This document shows positions 37,001 to 45,411 of a stretch of DNA of 64,000 bases, piece by piece (within the stretch, counting starts at the first letter, position 1; each line of letters starts with the position of its first letter). Where the stretch lies: positions 434,001-498,000 of the forward strand of contig NZ_CANMFI010000001.1 of NCBI RefSeq assembly GCF_947497125.1. The letters are read 5' to 3'. The notes beneath the pieces were generated by a model, which was given only the letters and a program-made list of their open reading frames with translations, was not told where the DNA came from and did no database searches. Source of the DNA: an uncultured Polaribacter sp. (GTDB lineage Bacteria; Bacteroidota; Bacteroidia; Flavobacteriales; Flavobacteriaceae). A program made the translations under genes and the position numbers.

Positions 37001-37743
37001 CAGATTTAACAGGCATTGAGGATTTTGTAGCTCTTACAGAACTAAATTGTGGCCAAAATCAACTAACAACCTTAAACCTAAATAGTAACATAGCATTGGT
37101 TACATTACTAAGCAATAATAACCAATTAACAAGTTTAGATGTAAGTAATAATGTATTATTAGAAAACTTACATATCCAATTTAATAACATAACTGCTATT
37201 GATCTATCTCTAAATACAGTAATCAAATCTGTAAGATGTAATAACAACAGCATTACAAATTTAGATTTAAGTTTACACACACAGTTAAATAATTTAATTT
37301 GTAATAACAATTTATTAACTAGATTAAATATTATTAATGGAAATAATTCGAATATAACTACTGCAAACTTTAATACAACAAACAACCCTAATTTAACATG
37401 TATTGAAGTAGATGATATATCTTATGCTGTATCAAATTTTACAAATATAGATTCAATTGTAAACTTTGTAAATAGCCAAGCAGAATGTACAGCACTAAAT
37501 ACTTCTGAAATTAAGACTGAAAAGTTTTCAATTTTCCCAAATCCTGCTAAAAAATATGTGACTATTTTTACAGAAATAGACGCAATAAATATTTTATTTG
37601 ACATTAGCGGTAAAGAAATAAAACGCTTTCATATCACAAATGGAGATAATAAGATAAATATAAGTGACTTACATAAAGGGATTTACATCTTAAAAACAAT
37701 TGGAGTTAACATTAATAAAACTTCTAAAATAGTAATTGAGTAA
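34069..37743 (+). CDS. Large leucine-rich-repeat T9SS-secreted surface protein
   Basis: 1224 residues. Signal peptide MKTKILSIILLCFFTSTFCQ. A first block of leucine-rich repeats (about 75-540, repeating L-x-x-L-x-C/V-x-x-N-x-L with Leu, Asn and Thr) is followed by a region with a DUF11/DUF7619-like fold (about 800-930, DPNDVTCFEGDKIN, YRIRFQNTGSASAINIVV, NIYFDYNAPVITNTA). A second, shorter LRR block lies at about 930-1135, and the end (about 1150-1224, IFPNPAKKYVTIFTE, KINISDLHKGIYILK) is a type A T9SS sorting domain. It is thus exported and probably linked to the surface. Likely an adhesin or binding protein. Stand-alone; the boundaries of the blocks are by eye. Confidence 0.88.
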   Translation: MKTKILSIILLCFFTSTFCQIVTIPDYEFKQALLNYSPTIDTNNDNEIQFTEALAVTTLNISGYQEFIINDPMNPLGGSSSQGISDFTGIEAFTNLTSLICSQNDLNNLDVSALTQLTYLDCSNNINQFGTTTNTTGITTLTLPNSASLQTLICKENYITSIDVSNKTLLTVINASSNSLTNLNLTNTPALESLNVNYNYSLGSIDASNHSALNSILSENCALTTLNIQNTPQLETLKCKQNQLNSLDVSTSIALETLEVHQNNIISLDLTNNSNLITVTCNNNLLASLLIPSTNSLKTLLCYTNKLTNLNVSMATGLITLNSNLNLLTNLILPATNSLKTIETSSNKLTTLNTSITNGLTSLKANNNLLNNLILPNSTTLQNLEAFNNQLTNINVNQQSNLTALNINNNLLSLLNISANLNLQSLYCANNQLTTLNTLSNTSLNSIECSGNLITALDTTTINTISSLSCSNNLLTELDLSSFTNLTKIYCNNNLLTKLNLKNGNSNSLRYFTNPFAGTSTFNAKNNTNLNAICVDDALIAAGNLTNGIDTHTNFTEYCSFAPVNSNTISGTVSYDFNNNGCDAADTKSVNTRINSVSSNLSASSFSASDGTYTIYINDTNVNTEIIPNFPSFFSVSPTSQSTTFNGSGNTENINFCITANSQVNDVTVTAFTTSESRPGFNTVLRIFYKNNGSTIISSGIVKLNFNEQVETFNSASINPDAQTNNTLSWDYLNLLPFEEKYIDVNFTINTPIHPTNPINGGDTISYTTTITPLTGDATPTDNTNIFTDIIVNAYDPNDVTCFEGDKINTMQVPNDLTYRIRFQNTGSASAINIVVKEIIDQDLDVNTFIPIAASHNYRIALKETNKLEFIFENIQLADSTTNEPASHGWIFYKIKPKSTAVIGDAFNTTANIYFDYNAPVITNTAITTVSATTSIPDANFEQALIDLGHDAGPIDGLVFTSNVSNLLSLNVSNKNISDLTGIEDFVALTELNCGQNQLTTLNLNSNIALVTLLSNNNQLTSLDVSNNVLLENLHIQFNNITAIDLSLNTVIKSVRCNNNSITNLDLSLHTQLNNLICNNNLLTRLNIINGNNSNITTANFNTTNNPNLTCIEVDDISYAVSNFTNIDSIVNFVNSQAECTALNTSEIKTEKFSIFPNPAKKYVTIFTEIDAINILFDISGKEIKRFHITNGDNKINISDLHKGIYILKTIGVNINKTSKIVIE

Positions 37744-37915
37744 TTTATAATAAAAAGTAAAGATCTATATTTTAATTAATATGGAGCTTTTACATAAATA
37801 AATGCTTCTAAAAAACAAATGTATAATATGATTTATTCACTCAATATTTTTTAATATAATTTAAAACAATACTAGCTTTCTTTCTTATTTTTGTACTTAT
37901 ATCAAACACCTTATT

Positions 37916-40123
37916 TTGAACAAAAGTATCTCAGAAAAAACATTACAAGATTTAGAATTTTCTACTGTATTACAACATGTATCCGAACATTGTATTTCTG
38001 GCTTAGGCAAAACAAGTGTAAAAGAGTTAAGCCCTATAATTAGCAAAAAAAAACTTTTTATAGAACTGCATTTAGTCAATGAATATGTAGCTTCTTTTGT
38101 AAGTGAAAATAGAGTGCCAAACCATGGTTTTGATAATATAACAGAAAGCATTAAACGATTAAAAATTGAAAATAGTTATATAGAAACTGATGCTTTTTTA
38201 AAAATTGCAACCACTTCTTTAACTGTAAATGAGCATCTAAAGTTTTTTAAGAAATTTAAGCTACAATTTCCAACTTTTTTTGAAAGTTCTCAAAAAATAG
38301 AGTTAACGACTTACATAGATGATGAAATAAAAAGAATCATTGATATTTCTGGCGAAGTTAAAAACAATGCTTCGAGTGCTTTAAAACAGATTAGAAGAGA
38401 TATTAACAATATTAGAGGCAAAATAGGTGCTAGTTTTTCGAGTGCTTTATCCAAAGCTGTTAGTGCTGGTTATTTAGATGACATTAAAGAAACAGTAATT
38501 GACAATCAGCGTGTTTTAGCAGTCTCTGCAATGCATAGAAGAAAGGTTTCTGGAAGTTTATTAGGTGCTTCTAAATCGGGTAATATTGTTTACATTGCTC
38601 CGCAAGCAACGCTTGCTTATAGTAGAGAATATCAAAACTTAATTTACGAAGAAAAACAAGAGGTTATAAGGATTCTTAGAAGTTTAGCAGAAACTATTAG
38701 ACCTTTTACCTCTCTATTAGAAGAATACATTACCTACCTTGTTCATACAGATGTTGTAGCCGCAAAAGCTAAATATGCTAGAGAACTAAATGCTGTTTTA
38801 CCAAAAATATCAAAAGAAAAAAGAATTTATTTTAAAGATGCTTATCACCCTATTTTATGGAGAAAGAATAATGCACAAAAAATAAAAACAATTGCACAAT
38901 CTATAGAACTAAACGAAAAACAGCAAATTATTGTAATTTCTGGCCCAAATGCTGGTGGTAAAAGTATTACATTAAAAACAATTGGTTTGTTGCAATTAAT
39001 GCTTCAGAGCGGACTTTTAATTCCTGTGCATGAAAGAAGTCAGACCTATATTTTCGATTCTATTTTAACCGACATTGGAGACAATCAATCGATAGAAAAT
39101 CAACTAAGTACTTATAGTTATCGATTAAAAAATATGCGTAATTTTTTAAGAAGATGTAACGAAAACACCTTGTTTTTAATTGATGAATTTGGTACAGGTT
39201 CAGACCCAGAACTAGGCGGAGCATTGGCTGAGATATTTTTAGAAGAATTTTACAGTAAAAAAGCATTCGGTATAATTACAACCCATTACTCGAACTTAAA
39301 AGTGTTGGCCAACGAATTAGAAAATGTTACCAACGCAAATATGCAGTTTGATGAATACTCGCTAGAACCATTGTACAAACTTTTTGTTGGCCAAGCTGGT
39401 AGTTCTTTTACGTTTGAAGTAGCACAGAAAAACGGAATTCCTTTTAGCTTAATTAACAAAGCTAAGAAAAGAGTAGACACAGAAAAAGTAAGGTTAGATA
39501 AAACAATCTCTAAGTTGCAAAAAGAACGCACCAAGCTGCAGAAAAATTCAGACAACTTAGAAAAACAAAAATCTAAAGGACAAGAACACTTAGATAGTTT
39601 GCAGGAGAAGGAAGCTAAAATTCAGGCAAAACTAGCAGGCTTTCAAGAATTATATGACAGTAATCAGAAAATGCTTTCATTGGGTAGAAAAACAAACGAA
39701 CTGATAAATAAGTATTTTCAAACCAACAATAAAAAAGAATTAAATACAAATTTTAATAAGTGGGTAGCAGACTTAAAAGTTAAAAATGCTAAGAAAAACC
39801 CAATAGCACCTAAAACAAAATCTCAAAAACAAAAAGCTAAAATTGTAGAAAAACAATTAAAAGAGGTTATTCAGAAAGTAGAAAAAGAAGTTTTACACAA
39901 GGTTGTAAAAGTAAGAGAAGAAAAGAAAATTGAAGCCGAAAAAATTGCAAAAGAAAGAGCTGCATATGTTTTTAAAATTAATGACAGAGTAAGAATAACA
40001 GATTCTAACTCTATTGGCACAATTGATAAAATAAGTAAAAATAATGTGGTTATAAATTACGGAGTTTTTACCACAAAAACTTCTGTAGAAAAATTAGAAT
40101 TGGTAGAGAAAGCAAAAAAATAA
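37916..40123 (+). CDS. mutS2: MutS2-type ATPase, TTG start, no Smr domain
   Basis: 735 residues. Starts at TTG 37916: the family opening (SEKTLQDLEFSTVLQHVSEHC) follows at once and no ATG precedes it. Core/clamp segments at about 100-310, Walker A GPNAGGKSITLK (343-352), FLIDEFGTGSDPELGGALAE (Walker B/signature) and TTHYSNLK (His switch). The coiled coil with KERTKLQKNSDNLEKQKSKG runs about 510-660. The last 45 residues (VFKINDRVRITDSNSIGTIDKI) are a KOW-like barrel. The C-terminal Smr nuclease domain of canonical MutS2 is absent, so this flavobacterial form probably does not cut DNA itself; it may rescue collided ribosomes or suppress recombination. Ends at a clear terminator. Confidence 0.9.
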   Translation: MNKSISEKTLQDLEFSTVLQHVSEHCISGLGKTSVKELSPIISKKKLFIELHLVNEYVASFVSENRVPNHGFDNITESIKRLKIENSYIETDAFLKIATTSLTVNEHLKFFKKFKLQFPTFFESSQKIELTTYIDDEIKRIIDISGEVKNNASSALKQIRRDINNIRGKIGASFSSALSKAVSAGYLDDIKETVIDNQRVLAVSAMHRRKVSGSLLGASKSGNIVYIAPQATLAYSREYQNLIYEEKQEVIRILRSLAETIRPFTSLLEEYITYLVHTDVVAAKAKYARELNAVLPKISKEKRIYFKDAYHPILWRKNNAQKIKTIAQSIELNEKQQIIVISGPNAGGKSITLKTIGLLQLMLQSGLLIPVHERSQTYIFDSILTDIGDNQSIENQLSTYSYRLKNMRNFLRRCNENTLFLIDEFGTGSDPELGGALAEIFLEEFYSKKAFGIITTHYSNLKVLANELENVTNANMQFDEYSLEPLYKLFVGQAGSSFTFEVAQKNGIPFSLINKAKKRVDTEKVRLDKTISKLQKERTKLQKNSDNLEKQKSKGQEHLDSLQEKEAKIQAKLAGFQELYDSNQKMLSLGRKTNELINKYFQTNNKKELNTNFNKWVADLKVKNAKKNPIAPKTKSQKQKAKIVEKQLKEVIQKVEKEVLHKVVKVREEKKIEAEKIAKERAAYVFKINDRVRITDSNSIGTIDKISKNNVVINYGVFTTKTSVEKLELVEKAKK

Positions 40124-40148
40124 CATCCTCTTTTAAAATATACACAAA

Positions 40149-40180
40149 CAAAAAAGCGCTCTTTACAGAGCGCTTTTTTA
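40149..40180. terminator. Bidirectional terminator between mutS2 and leuB
   Basis: 8-bp stem AGCGCTCT (40155-40162) / AGAGCGCT (40167-40174), loop TTAC, with A-tract before and T5 after. Confidence 0.9.
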
Positions 40181-40197
40181 ATATATAAATTTTTATT

Positions 40198-41253
40198 TTA
40201 AATGTTGCTAGCCAACCAGTCTCCTACTTCTTTGGTACCATAAGCTTTGCCACCATCTGCTAAATCTTCTGTAACAATTCCTTTTTCAAGAGCATTGTTT
40301 ACAGCATCTCTAATTGCTTGTCCTTCTGCTTGTAAACCAAAGTTTTCAAACATCATTGCAGCAGATAAAACAGTTGCCATTGGATTTGCAATATTTAATC
40401 CTGTTGCTTGTGGATAAGAACCATGAATTGGCTCAAACAAACCAATCTTAGCACCTAAAGAAGCACTTGGCATTAAACCCATAGAACCTGAAATTACAGA
40501 AGCTTCATCAGTTAAAATATCTCCGAATAAGTTTTCGGTAATCAATACATCATAACTATTTGGCCATTGTACCAAACGCATGGCAACAGCATCTACAAAC
40601 TCATAAGAAACAGTAACTTCTGGATACTCTTTTTCCATTGCTTGCACAGTCTCTCTCCATAATCTAGAAGTTTCTAAAACATTTGCTTTGTCTACACAAC
40701 ATAGTTTTTTACCACGTGTCATCGCCAATTCAAATCCTTTTTTTGCCAAACGTTGTACTTCTGCTCTTGTGTATACACAGTTATCGTAAGCAGTTTCACC
40801 CGCATCTCTTCTACCCTTTTCGCCAAAATAAATTCCACCTGTTAGTTCACGTAAAAAAACCAAATCTGTACCTTCTATTCTTTCTCTTTTTAAAGGAGAT
40901 TTATCTAATAAAGAAGGAAACGTAAATGTTGGTCTTACATTTGCAAACAAACCTAATTTTTTACGCATTTTAAGCAATCCTTGTTCTGGTCTTACTTTTG
41001 CAGAAGGGTCATTATCAAAACGTGGATGCCCAATAGCACCAAATAAAACAGCATCTGAAGACGCACAAATATCATGCGTTGTATCTGGATAAGGATCTCC
41101 AACTGCATCAATAGCAGCTGCACCTGTTAGTGCTGGTTTCCAATGAATTTGATGGTTGAATTTTTTAGCAATCGCATCTGATACTTTTACAGCTTGGTCT
41201 ATTACTTCTGGTCCAATTCCGTCTCCTGCTAATACTGCAATGTTTAATTTCAT
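40198..41253 (-). CDS. leuB: 3-isopropylmalate dehydrogenase
   Basis: 351 residues. NAD-dependent oxidative decarboxylation of 3-isopropylmalate, third step of leucine synthesis. Seen: LAGDGIGPEV at the N-terminus, the substrate-binding RELTGGIYFGEKG, YTRAEVQRLAKKGFELA, and the metal/substrate region EDILTDEASVISGSMGLMPSASLG with NLFGDILTDE. Final gene of the reverse operon leuC-leuD-leuA-leuB; a 65-base gap separates it from leuA. Followed by a strong terminator. Confidence 0.95.
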   Translation of the reverse strand: MKLNIAVLAGDGIGPEVIDQAVKVSDAIAKKFNHQIHWKPALTGAAAIDAVGDPYPDTTHDICASSDAVLFGAIGHPRFDNDPSAKVRPEQGLLKMRKKLGLFANVRPTFTFPSLLDKSPLKRERIEGTDLVFLRELTGGIYFGEKGRRDAGETAYDNCVYTRAEVQRLAKKGFELAMTRGKKLCCVDKANVLETSRLWRETVQAMEKEYPEVTVSYEFVDAVAMRLVQWPNSYDVLITENLFGDILTDEASVISGSMGLMPSASLGAKIGLFEPIHGSYPQATGLNIANPMATVLSAAMMFENFGLQAEGQAIRDAVNNALEKGIVTEDLADGGKAYGTKEVGDWLASNI

Positions 41254-41318
41254 GTGTTTTTATTAAAAGATTAAATGATTGAAAGATTAAAACTTTCAAT
41301 TTTTAAATTTTTGAGTTT

Positions 41319-42839
41319 TTAAATAATATTCAACATTTTCTCTGTGGCCTTAATTGCAGATACTGTTTGATCTGAGTCTAAACCACGTGTTATAAATTCT
41401 TTTTCTTCACCTTGCCAAGTAATAATTGTTTCACACAGTGCATCAGAATGACTTCCTGGAGGAATTCTTACTGCATAATCAATCAATTTTGGCAACTCTT
41501 TTTTACTATGCGTCTTATAAAGTTTTTTTAATGCGTTCATAAAAGCATCAAACTGACCATCTCCTTGCGCATGTGCTTCATAATGAACTCCTTCTACAAT
41601 TAATTGCAAAGTCGTAGAAGGCTTCATACCTTTTGCGTGACCTAGCACATAATTTTCTACAACTACTCGTTTTTCAATTGTATCAGAATCTAATACATCA
41701 GAAATTATATAGGGTAAATCTTCTTGAGAAACAACTTCTTTCTTGTCTCCTAATTCAATTATTCGTTGGGTAACTTTTTTTAATTCCTCATCATTCAAAC
41801 TCAACCCTAGGTCTTGTAAATTTTTCTGAATATTTGCCTTACCCGAGGTTTTACCCAATGCATATTTACGTTTTCTACCAAAACGCTCTGGCATTAAATC
41901 GTTAAAATACAAATTGTGCTTATTATCTCCATCCGCATGAATACCAGCAGTTTGCGTAAAGACATTTGCACCAACAACAGGTTTGTTTACAGGTATTCTA
42001 AACCCAGAAAAGGTTTCTACCAATTTACTTACCTTATGCAAAGCTTTCTCATTTACAGCAATTTTTACATCACTTAAAAAATCATTAATAACAGCTATAA
42101 CACTTGCCATTGGTGCGTTACCAGCACGCTCTCCCATTCCGTTTATGGTTAAATGCAATCCATTTGCACCTGCTTTTACCGCTTCCATTACATTGGCAAC
42201 TCCCAAATCATAATCATTATGACCATGAAAATCAAAATGCATGTTTGGGTATTTATTTTTTACTTCAGAAATAAATTCAAACGTTTCTGTATGTGTCAAT
42301 ATCCCAAGGGTATCGGGCAATAATATACGCTCAATCTTTTGTGTAGTTAAAAAATCTAAATAGCTAAAAACATACTCTTTAGAATTGCGCATTCCGTTAG
42401 ACCAATCTTCTAAATACACATTTGTTGCAATACCGTTTGAGGCTGCTAAAGCTATAGTTGCTTCTATATCTGCAAAATGCTCTTTAGGTGTTTTTTTAAG
42501 TTGATGTGTTAAGTGGTTTAGAGAACCTTTGGTTAATAAATTCTGAACTTTAGCACCAGCCTCTAACATCCAATCGATAGATTTTCCTCCATCTACAAAA
42601 GTTAGCACTTCTATTTGATTTAAAAAATGGTGCTCTTTGGCCCAAGAGGTAATTTTATTGACTGCTTCTAATTCTCCTTTAGAAACTCTTGCTGAAGCAA
42701 TTTCAATACGATCTACTTTCAGCTCTTCTAACAATAATTTTGCAATGGTTAGTTTTTCTGAAACTGAAAAAGACACTCCTGATGTTTGTTCTCCATCACG
42801 AAGTGTTGTATCCATTATTTCTATTTTCCTCTTGGTCAT
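41319..42839 (-). CDS. leuA: 2-isopropylmalate synthase-type acyltransferase
   Basis: 506 residues from ATG at 42839 (MTKRKIEIMDTTLRDGEQ). The open frame extends to an ATG at 42875, but that codon lies inside the left arm of a non-coding inverted repeat (42870-42956), so I reject it. DRE-TIM barrel: MDTTLRDGEQTSGVSFS, FHGHNDYDLGVANVMEAV (metal histidines) and NGMGERAGNAP. The C-terminal part (about 370-500) is the LeuA dimer/allosteric domain that binds leucine. Condenses acetyl-CoA with 2-oxoisovalerate. The sequence of 2-isopropylmalate synthase and of related citramalate synthase overlap in this family; the leuCDB context favours leucine synthesis. One of the leuCDAB operon. Confidence 0.85.
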   Translation of the reverse strand: MTKRKIEIMDTTLRDGEQTSGVSFSVSEKLTIAKLLLEELKVDRIEIASARVSKGELEAVNKITSWAKEHHFLNQIEVLTFVDGGKSIDWMLEAGAKVQNLLTKGSLNHLTHQLKKTPKEHFADIEATIALAASNGIATNVYLEDWSNGMRNSKEYVFSYLDFLTTQKIERILLPDTLGILTHTETFEFISEVKNKYPNMHFDFHGHNDYDLGVANVMEAVKAGANGLHLTINGMGERAGNAPMASVIAVINDFLSDVKIAVNEKALHKVSKLVETFSGFRIPVNKPVVGANVFTQTAGIHADGDNKHNLYFNDLMPERFGRKRKYALGKTSGKANIQKNLQDLGLSLNDEELKKVTQRIIELGDKKEVVSQEDLPYIISDVLDSDTIEKRVVVENYVLGHAKGMKPSTTLQLIVEGVHYEAHAQGDGQFDAFMNALKKLYKTHSKKELPKLIDYAVRIPPGSHSDALCETIITWQGEEKEFITRGLDSDQTVSAIKATEKMLNII

Positions 42840-42869
42840 TTTATTTTTAAAATAAAAAAGGGAGGGCTC

Positions 42870-42956
42870 TGTCATTTATACGTTAAGAGAAATCCCATAG
42901 TATTAGATTTAAAAATTATATAGCTTTATGTGATTTCTCCTTTGTTCGAAATGACA
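42870..42956. repeat. Inverted-repeat (REP-like) element in the leuD-leuA gap
   Basis: Two arms of 25 bases in opposite orientation: left arm 42870-42894 and right arm 42932-42956, sharing TGTCATTT at the outer end and AGAAATC at the inner end with ten differing bases between, about 37 bases apart. No ORF. The outer sequence resembles widespread flavobacterial TGTCATTTCGA...GGAGAAATC repeats known to me by pattern only. Confidence 0.7.
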
Positions 42957-42997
42957 AAACTGGACGTAATCAACTGGCTGCTTTTTCTAATTAATGT

Positions 42998-43597
42998 CTA
43001 AAACGGTCTTGTTTCTGCAAAAGCAGCAATTTCGTTTTCGATATTTTTTAGGTAATCGATATCATCAAAACCATTTAACATATTGTCTTTTTTGTAGGTA
43101 TTAATCTCAAAAGACTCAGACTCTCCAGTGGCAACTAAAGTTACTGTTTGATTTGGTAAGTCTACGTTGATTTCTGTTTTAGGATCTGCCATAATAGCTG
43201 CAAATAAAGTATCTGCAAATTTTGGAGAAACCTGTACTGGCAAAACCCCAACGTTTAAACAGTTATTTTTAAAAATATCTGCAAATGCCGATGAAATAAC
43301 ACAACGCAATCCAAAGTCATACACAGACCAAGCAGCATGCTCTCTAGAAGAACCTGAACCAAAATTTCTACCACCTACTAAAATTTTAGAACCTGCATAG
43401 ATTTCTTTATTCAAAGGAAAATCTTCTTTTGGGGTTCCGTCTTGATTGTATCTCCAATCTCTAAAAAAGTTGATATCAAAATCTACACGCTCTGTTGCTT
43501 TTAAAAAACGAGCAGGAATTATCTGATCTGTATCTACATTTTCTGTTGGTAAAGGATATGCTGTACTTGTTAGGGTATTAAATTTATCGTAAGCCAT
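42998..43597 (-). CDS. leuD: 3-isopropylmalate dehydratase small subunit
   Basis: 199 residues, the swivel-domain subunit of isopropylmalate isomerase. Seen: the N-terminal YPLPTENVDTDQIIPARFLK, the active-site loop GRNFGSGSSREHAAW (substrate carboxylate contacts), and GVLPVQVSPKF. Forms a complex with LeuC in the second step of leucine synthesis. Follows leuC by 100 bases and is followed by a gap holding an inverted repeat before leuA. Confidence 0.95.
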   Translation of the reverse strand: MAYDKFNTLTSTAYPLPTENVDTDQIIPARFLKATERVDFDINFFRDWRYNQDGTPKEDFPLNKEIYAGSKILVGGRNFGSGSSREHAAWSVYDFGLRCVISSAFADIFKNNCLNVGVLPVQVSPKFADTLFAAIMADPKTEINVDLPNQTVTLVATGESESFEINTYKKDNMLNGFDDIDYLKNIENEIAAFAETRPF

Positions 43598-43697
43598 TGT
43601 TTTCTTTGTTTGAAAATTTCAAAGTTTTAAAGTTTTAAAGTTCTTACTATTGCGAACTTTATAACTATTACTTCTCAACTTTTGTACTTTTTAACTT

Positions 43698-45095
43698 TTA
43701 TACTAATAATGTTCTAGGGTCTGTAACTACGCCTTGCACTGCAGATGCTGCAGCTACTAACGGACTTGCTAATAAGGTTCTAGAACCTGGACCTTGTCTA
43801 CCTTCAAAATTTCTATTAGAAGTAGAAACTGATAATTTTCCTGACGGAATTTTATCATCATTCATAGCCAAACATGCAGAACAACCTGGTTCTCTTAAAA
43901 CAAAACCTGCGTCTGTAATAATTTTATCTAAGCCTTCTTCTTTAATTTGATCTACTACTTTATGAGATCCTGGTACCAACCAAGCAGTTACATTATCTGC
44001 TTTTTTACGTCCTTTTACAATTGATGAAAAAGCTCTAAAATCTTCTATTCTACCATTGGTACAAGATCCTAAAAACACAAAGTCTATTTCTTTACCAATC
44101 ATGGTATCACCTTCGTTAAAAGACATATACCCAAGAGATTTTTTATACGTTTCTACACCACCTTCTACATTTTGTGCAAGCGGAATAGATTTTGTTACAC
44201 CAATTCCCATACCTGGGTTTGTACCATAAGTAATCATTGGTTCTATATCTGCAGCATCATAATTAAATTCAGCATCAAAAACAGCATTTTCTTCTGTATA
44301 TAGTGTTTCCCAATATTTCATGGCCTTGTCCCATTCTGCTCCTTTCGGAGTTTGAGATCTTCCTTTAATATAATCGAATGTTTTACTATCAGGAGCAATC
44401 ATTCCTCCTCTTGCACCCATTTCTATGGATAAATTACAAACAGTCATCCTACCTTCCATAGACATGTCTCTAAAAACATCACCTGCATATTCTACAAAAT
44501 ATCCGGTTGCGCCAGAGGTTGTTTGTTTAGCAATAATGTACAAAGCAACATCTTTTGGAGTAACACCCAAACCTAATTTACCGTTTACGTTTATACGCAT
44601 CGATTTTGGTTTTGGCTGCATAATACATTGTGTAGACAACACCATTTCTACTTCTGATGTACCAATACCAAACGCAATGGCACCAAAAGCACCATGTGTA
44701 GATGTATGAGAATCTCCACAAACAATAGTAGCACCTGGCAATGTTATTCCGTTTTCTGGACCTACAACATGCACAATTCCGTTATTTTTATCACCTAAAC
44801 CCCAATGAGAAATACCATGCTTGGCTGCATTTTTTTCTAAGGCATCTAACTGATTTGCAGACAATGCGTCTTCTACTGGTAAATGCTGATTTATAGTTGG
44901 TGTGTTATGATCTGCAGTTGCAAAAGTTTTTGCTGGATACACAACGCTATTCCCTCTACTTTCTAGGCCTAAAAAGGCAACGGGACTGGTAACTTCATGT
45001 ATAAAGTGTCTATCAATAAAAAACACATCTGGTCCGTCTTTAACCTGACGTACTACATGTGAATCCCAAACTTTGTCAAATAATGTATTTGCCAT
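43698..45095 (-). CDS. leuC: 3-isopropylmalate dehydratase large subunit
   Basis: 465 residues. Aconitase-type 4Fe-4S enzyme subunit; cluster cysteines are in [13 protein letters not shown] and in [13 protein letters not shown] (C-x2-C). Other motifs: [19 protein letters not shown] start ([11 protein letters not shown]), [28 protein letters not shown]. With LeuD it isomerises 2- to 3-isopropylmalate. First gene of the leu operon, with a strong consensus promoter at 45133-45165. Divergent from the long PLP enzyme, 316 bases away. Confidence 0.97.
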   Translation of the reverse strand: MANTLFDKVWDSHVVRQVKDGPDVFFIDRHFIHEVTSPVAFLGLESRGNSVVYPAKTFATADHNTPTINQHLPVEDALSANQLDALEKNAAKHGISHWGLGDKNNGIVHVVGPENGITLPGATIVCGDSHTSTHGAFGAIAFGIGTSEVEMVLSTQCIMQPKPKSMRINVNGKLGLGVTPKDVALYIIAKQTTSGATGYFVEYAGDVFRDMSMEGRMTVCNLSIEMGARGGMIAPDSKTFDYIKGRSQTPKGAEWDKAMKYWETLYTEENAVFDAEFNYDAADIEPMITYGTNPGMGIGVTKSIPLAQNVEGGVETYKKSLGYMSFNEGDTMIGKEIDFVFLGSCTNGRIEDFRAFSSIVKGRKKADNVTAWLVPGSHKVVDQIKEEGLDKIITDAGFVLREPGCSACLAMNDDKIPSGKLSVSTSNRNFEGRQGPGSRTLLASPLVAAASAVQGVVTDPRTLLV

Positions 45096-45132
45096 TTTCT
45101 ATTTTTTAATTATTTAGATAATCATCAAGTAT

Positions 45133-45165
45133 CAAAAATACAGTAATCTTCTGTTTTTATCCAAA
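45133..45165 (-). promoter_or_regulatory. Promoter of the leuCDAB operon
   Basis: On the minus strand TTTG (45165-45162), a 21-base spacer, TATTTTTG (45140-45133): perfect matches to both boxes. Transcription should begin near 45127, leaving a leader of about 30 bases with no room for a leader peptide or attenuator, so classical leucine attenuation is unlikely. The rest of the 316-base divergent intergenic region shows only AT-rich sequence. Confidence 0.7.
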
Positions 45166-45411
45166 AAATAGCTAGTCACGAATTATACCCAAAGAATAAA
45201 GAAATACATAAAACATTAATTTACAAACACTTAAACTTAATAAAAATACGATGTCTATTATTTTTTATTCTAAAAAAAAGAATGCGAATAGATTTAAGAT
45301 AGTTTTATAAGTAGCAATTTCGTTTGCAATAATATCAGTATTTGTAAGAAAGAAAACTTTTAATAAAAAACGAATTAATGTACCTTTACAAGCTCTAAAA
45401 AGTTTAAAATA

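Noticed and set aside
34069..37743. Tandem DNA repeats in the large LRR gene as a mobile or CRISPR-like array
   Set aside because: The repetition follows the leucine-rich protein period with changing bases, so it is protein-level, not DNA-level, repetition.
41319..42875. LeuA starting at 42875
   Set aside because: That ATG is inside the left arm of an inverted repeat; the internal ATG at 42839 begins the family-typical sequence.
45096..45411. Leucine attenuator in front of leuC
   Set aside because: The best promoter leaves only about 30 bases of leader, too short for a leader peptide and two alternative hairpins.
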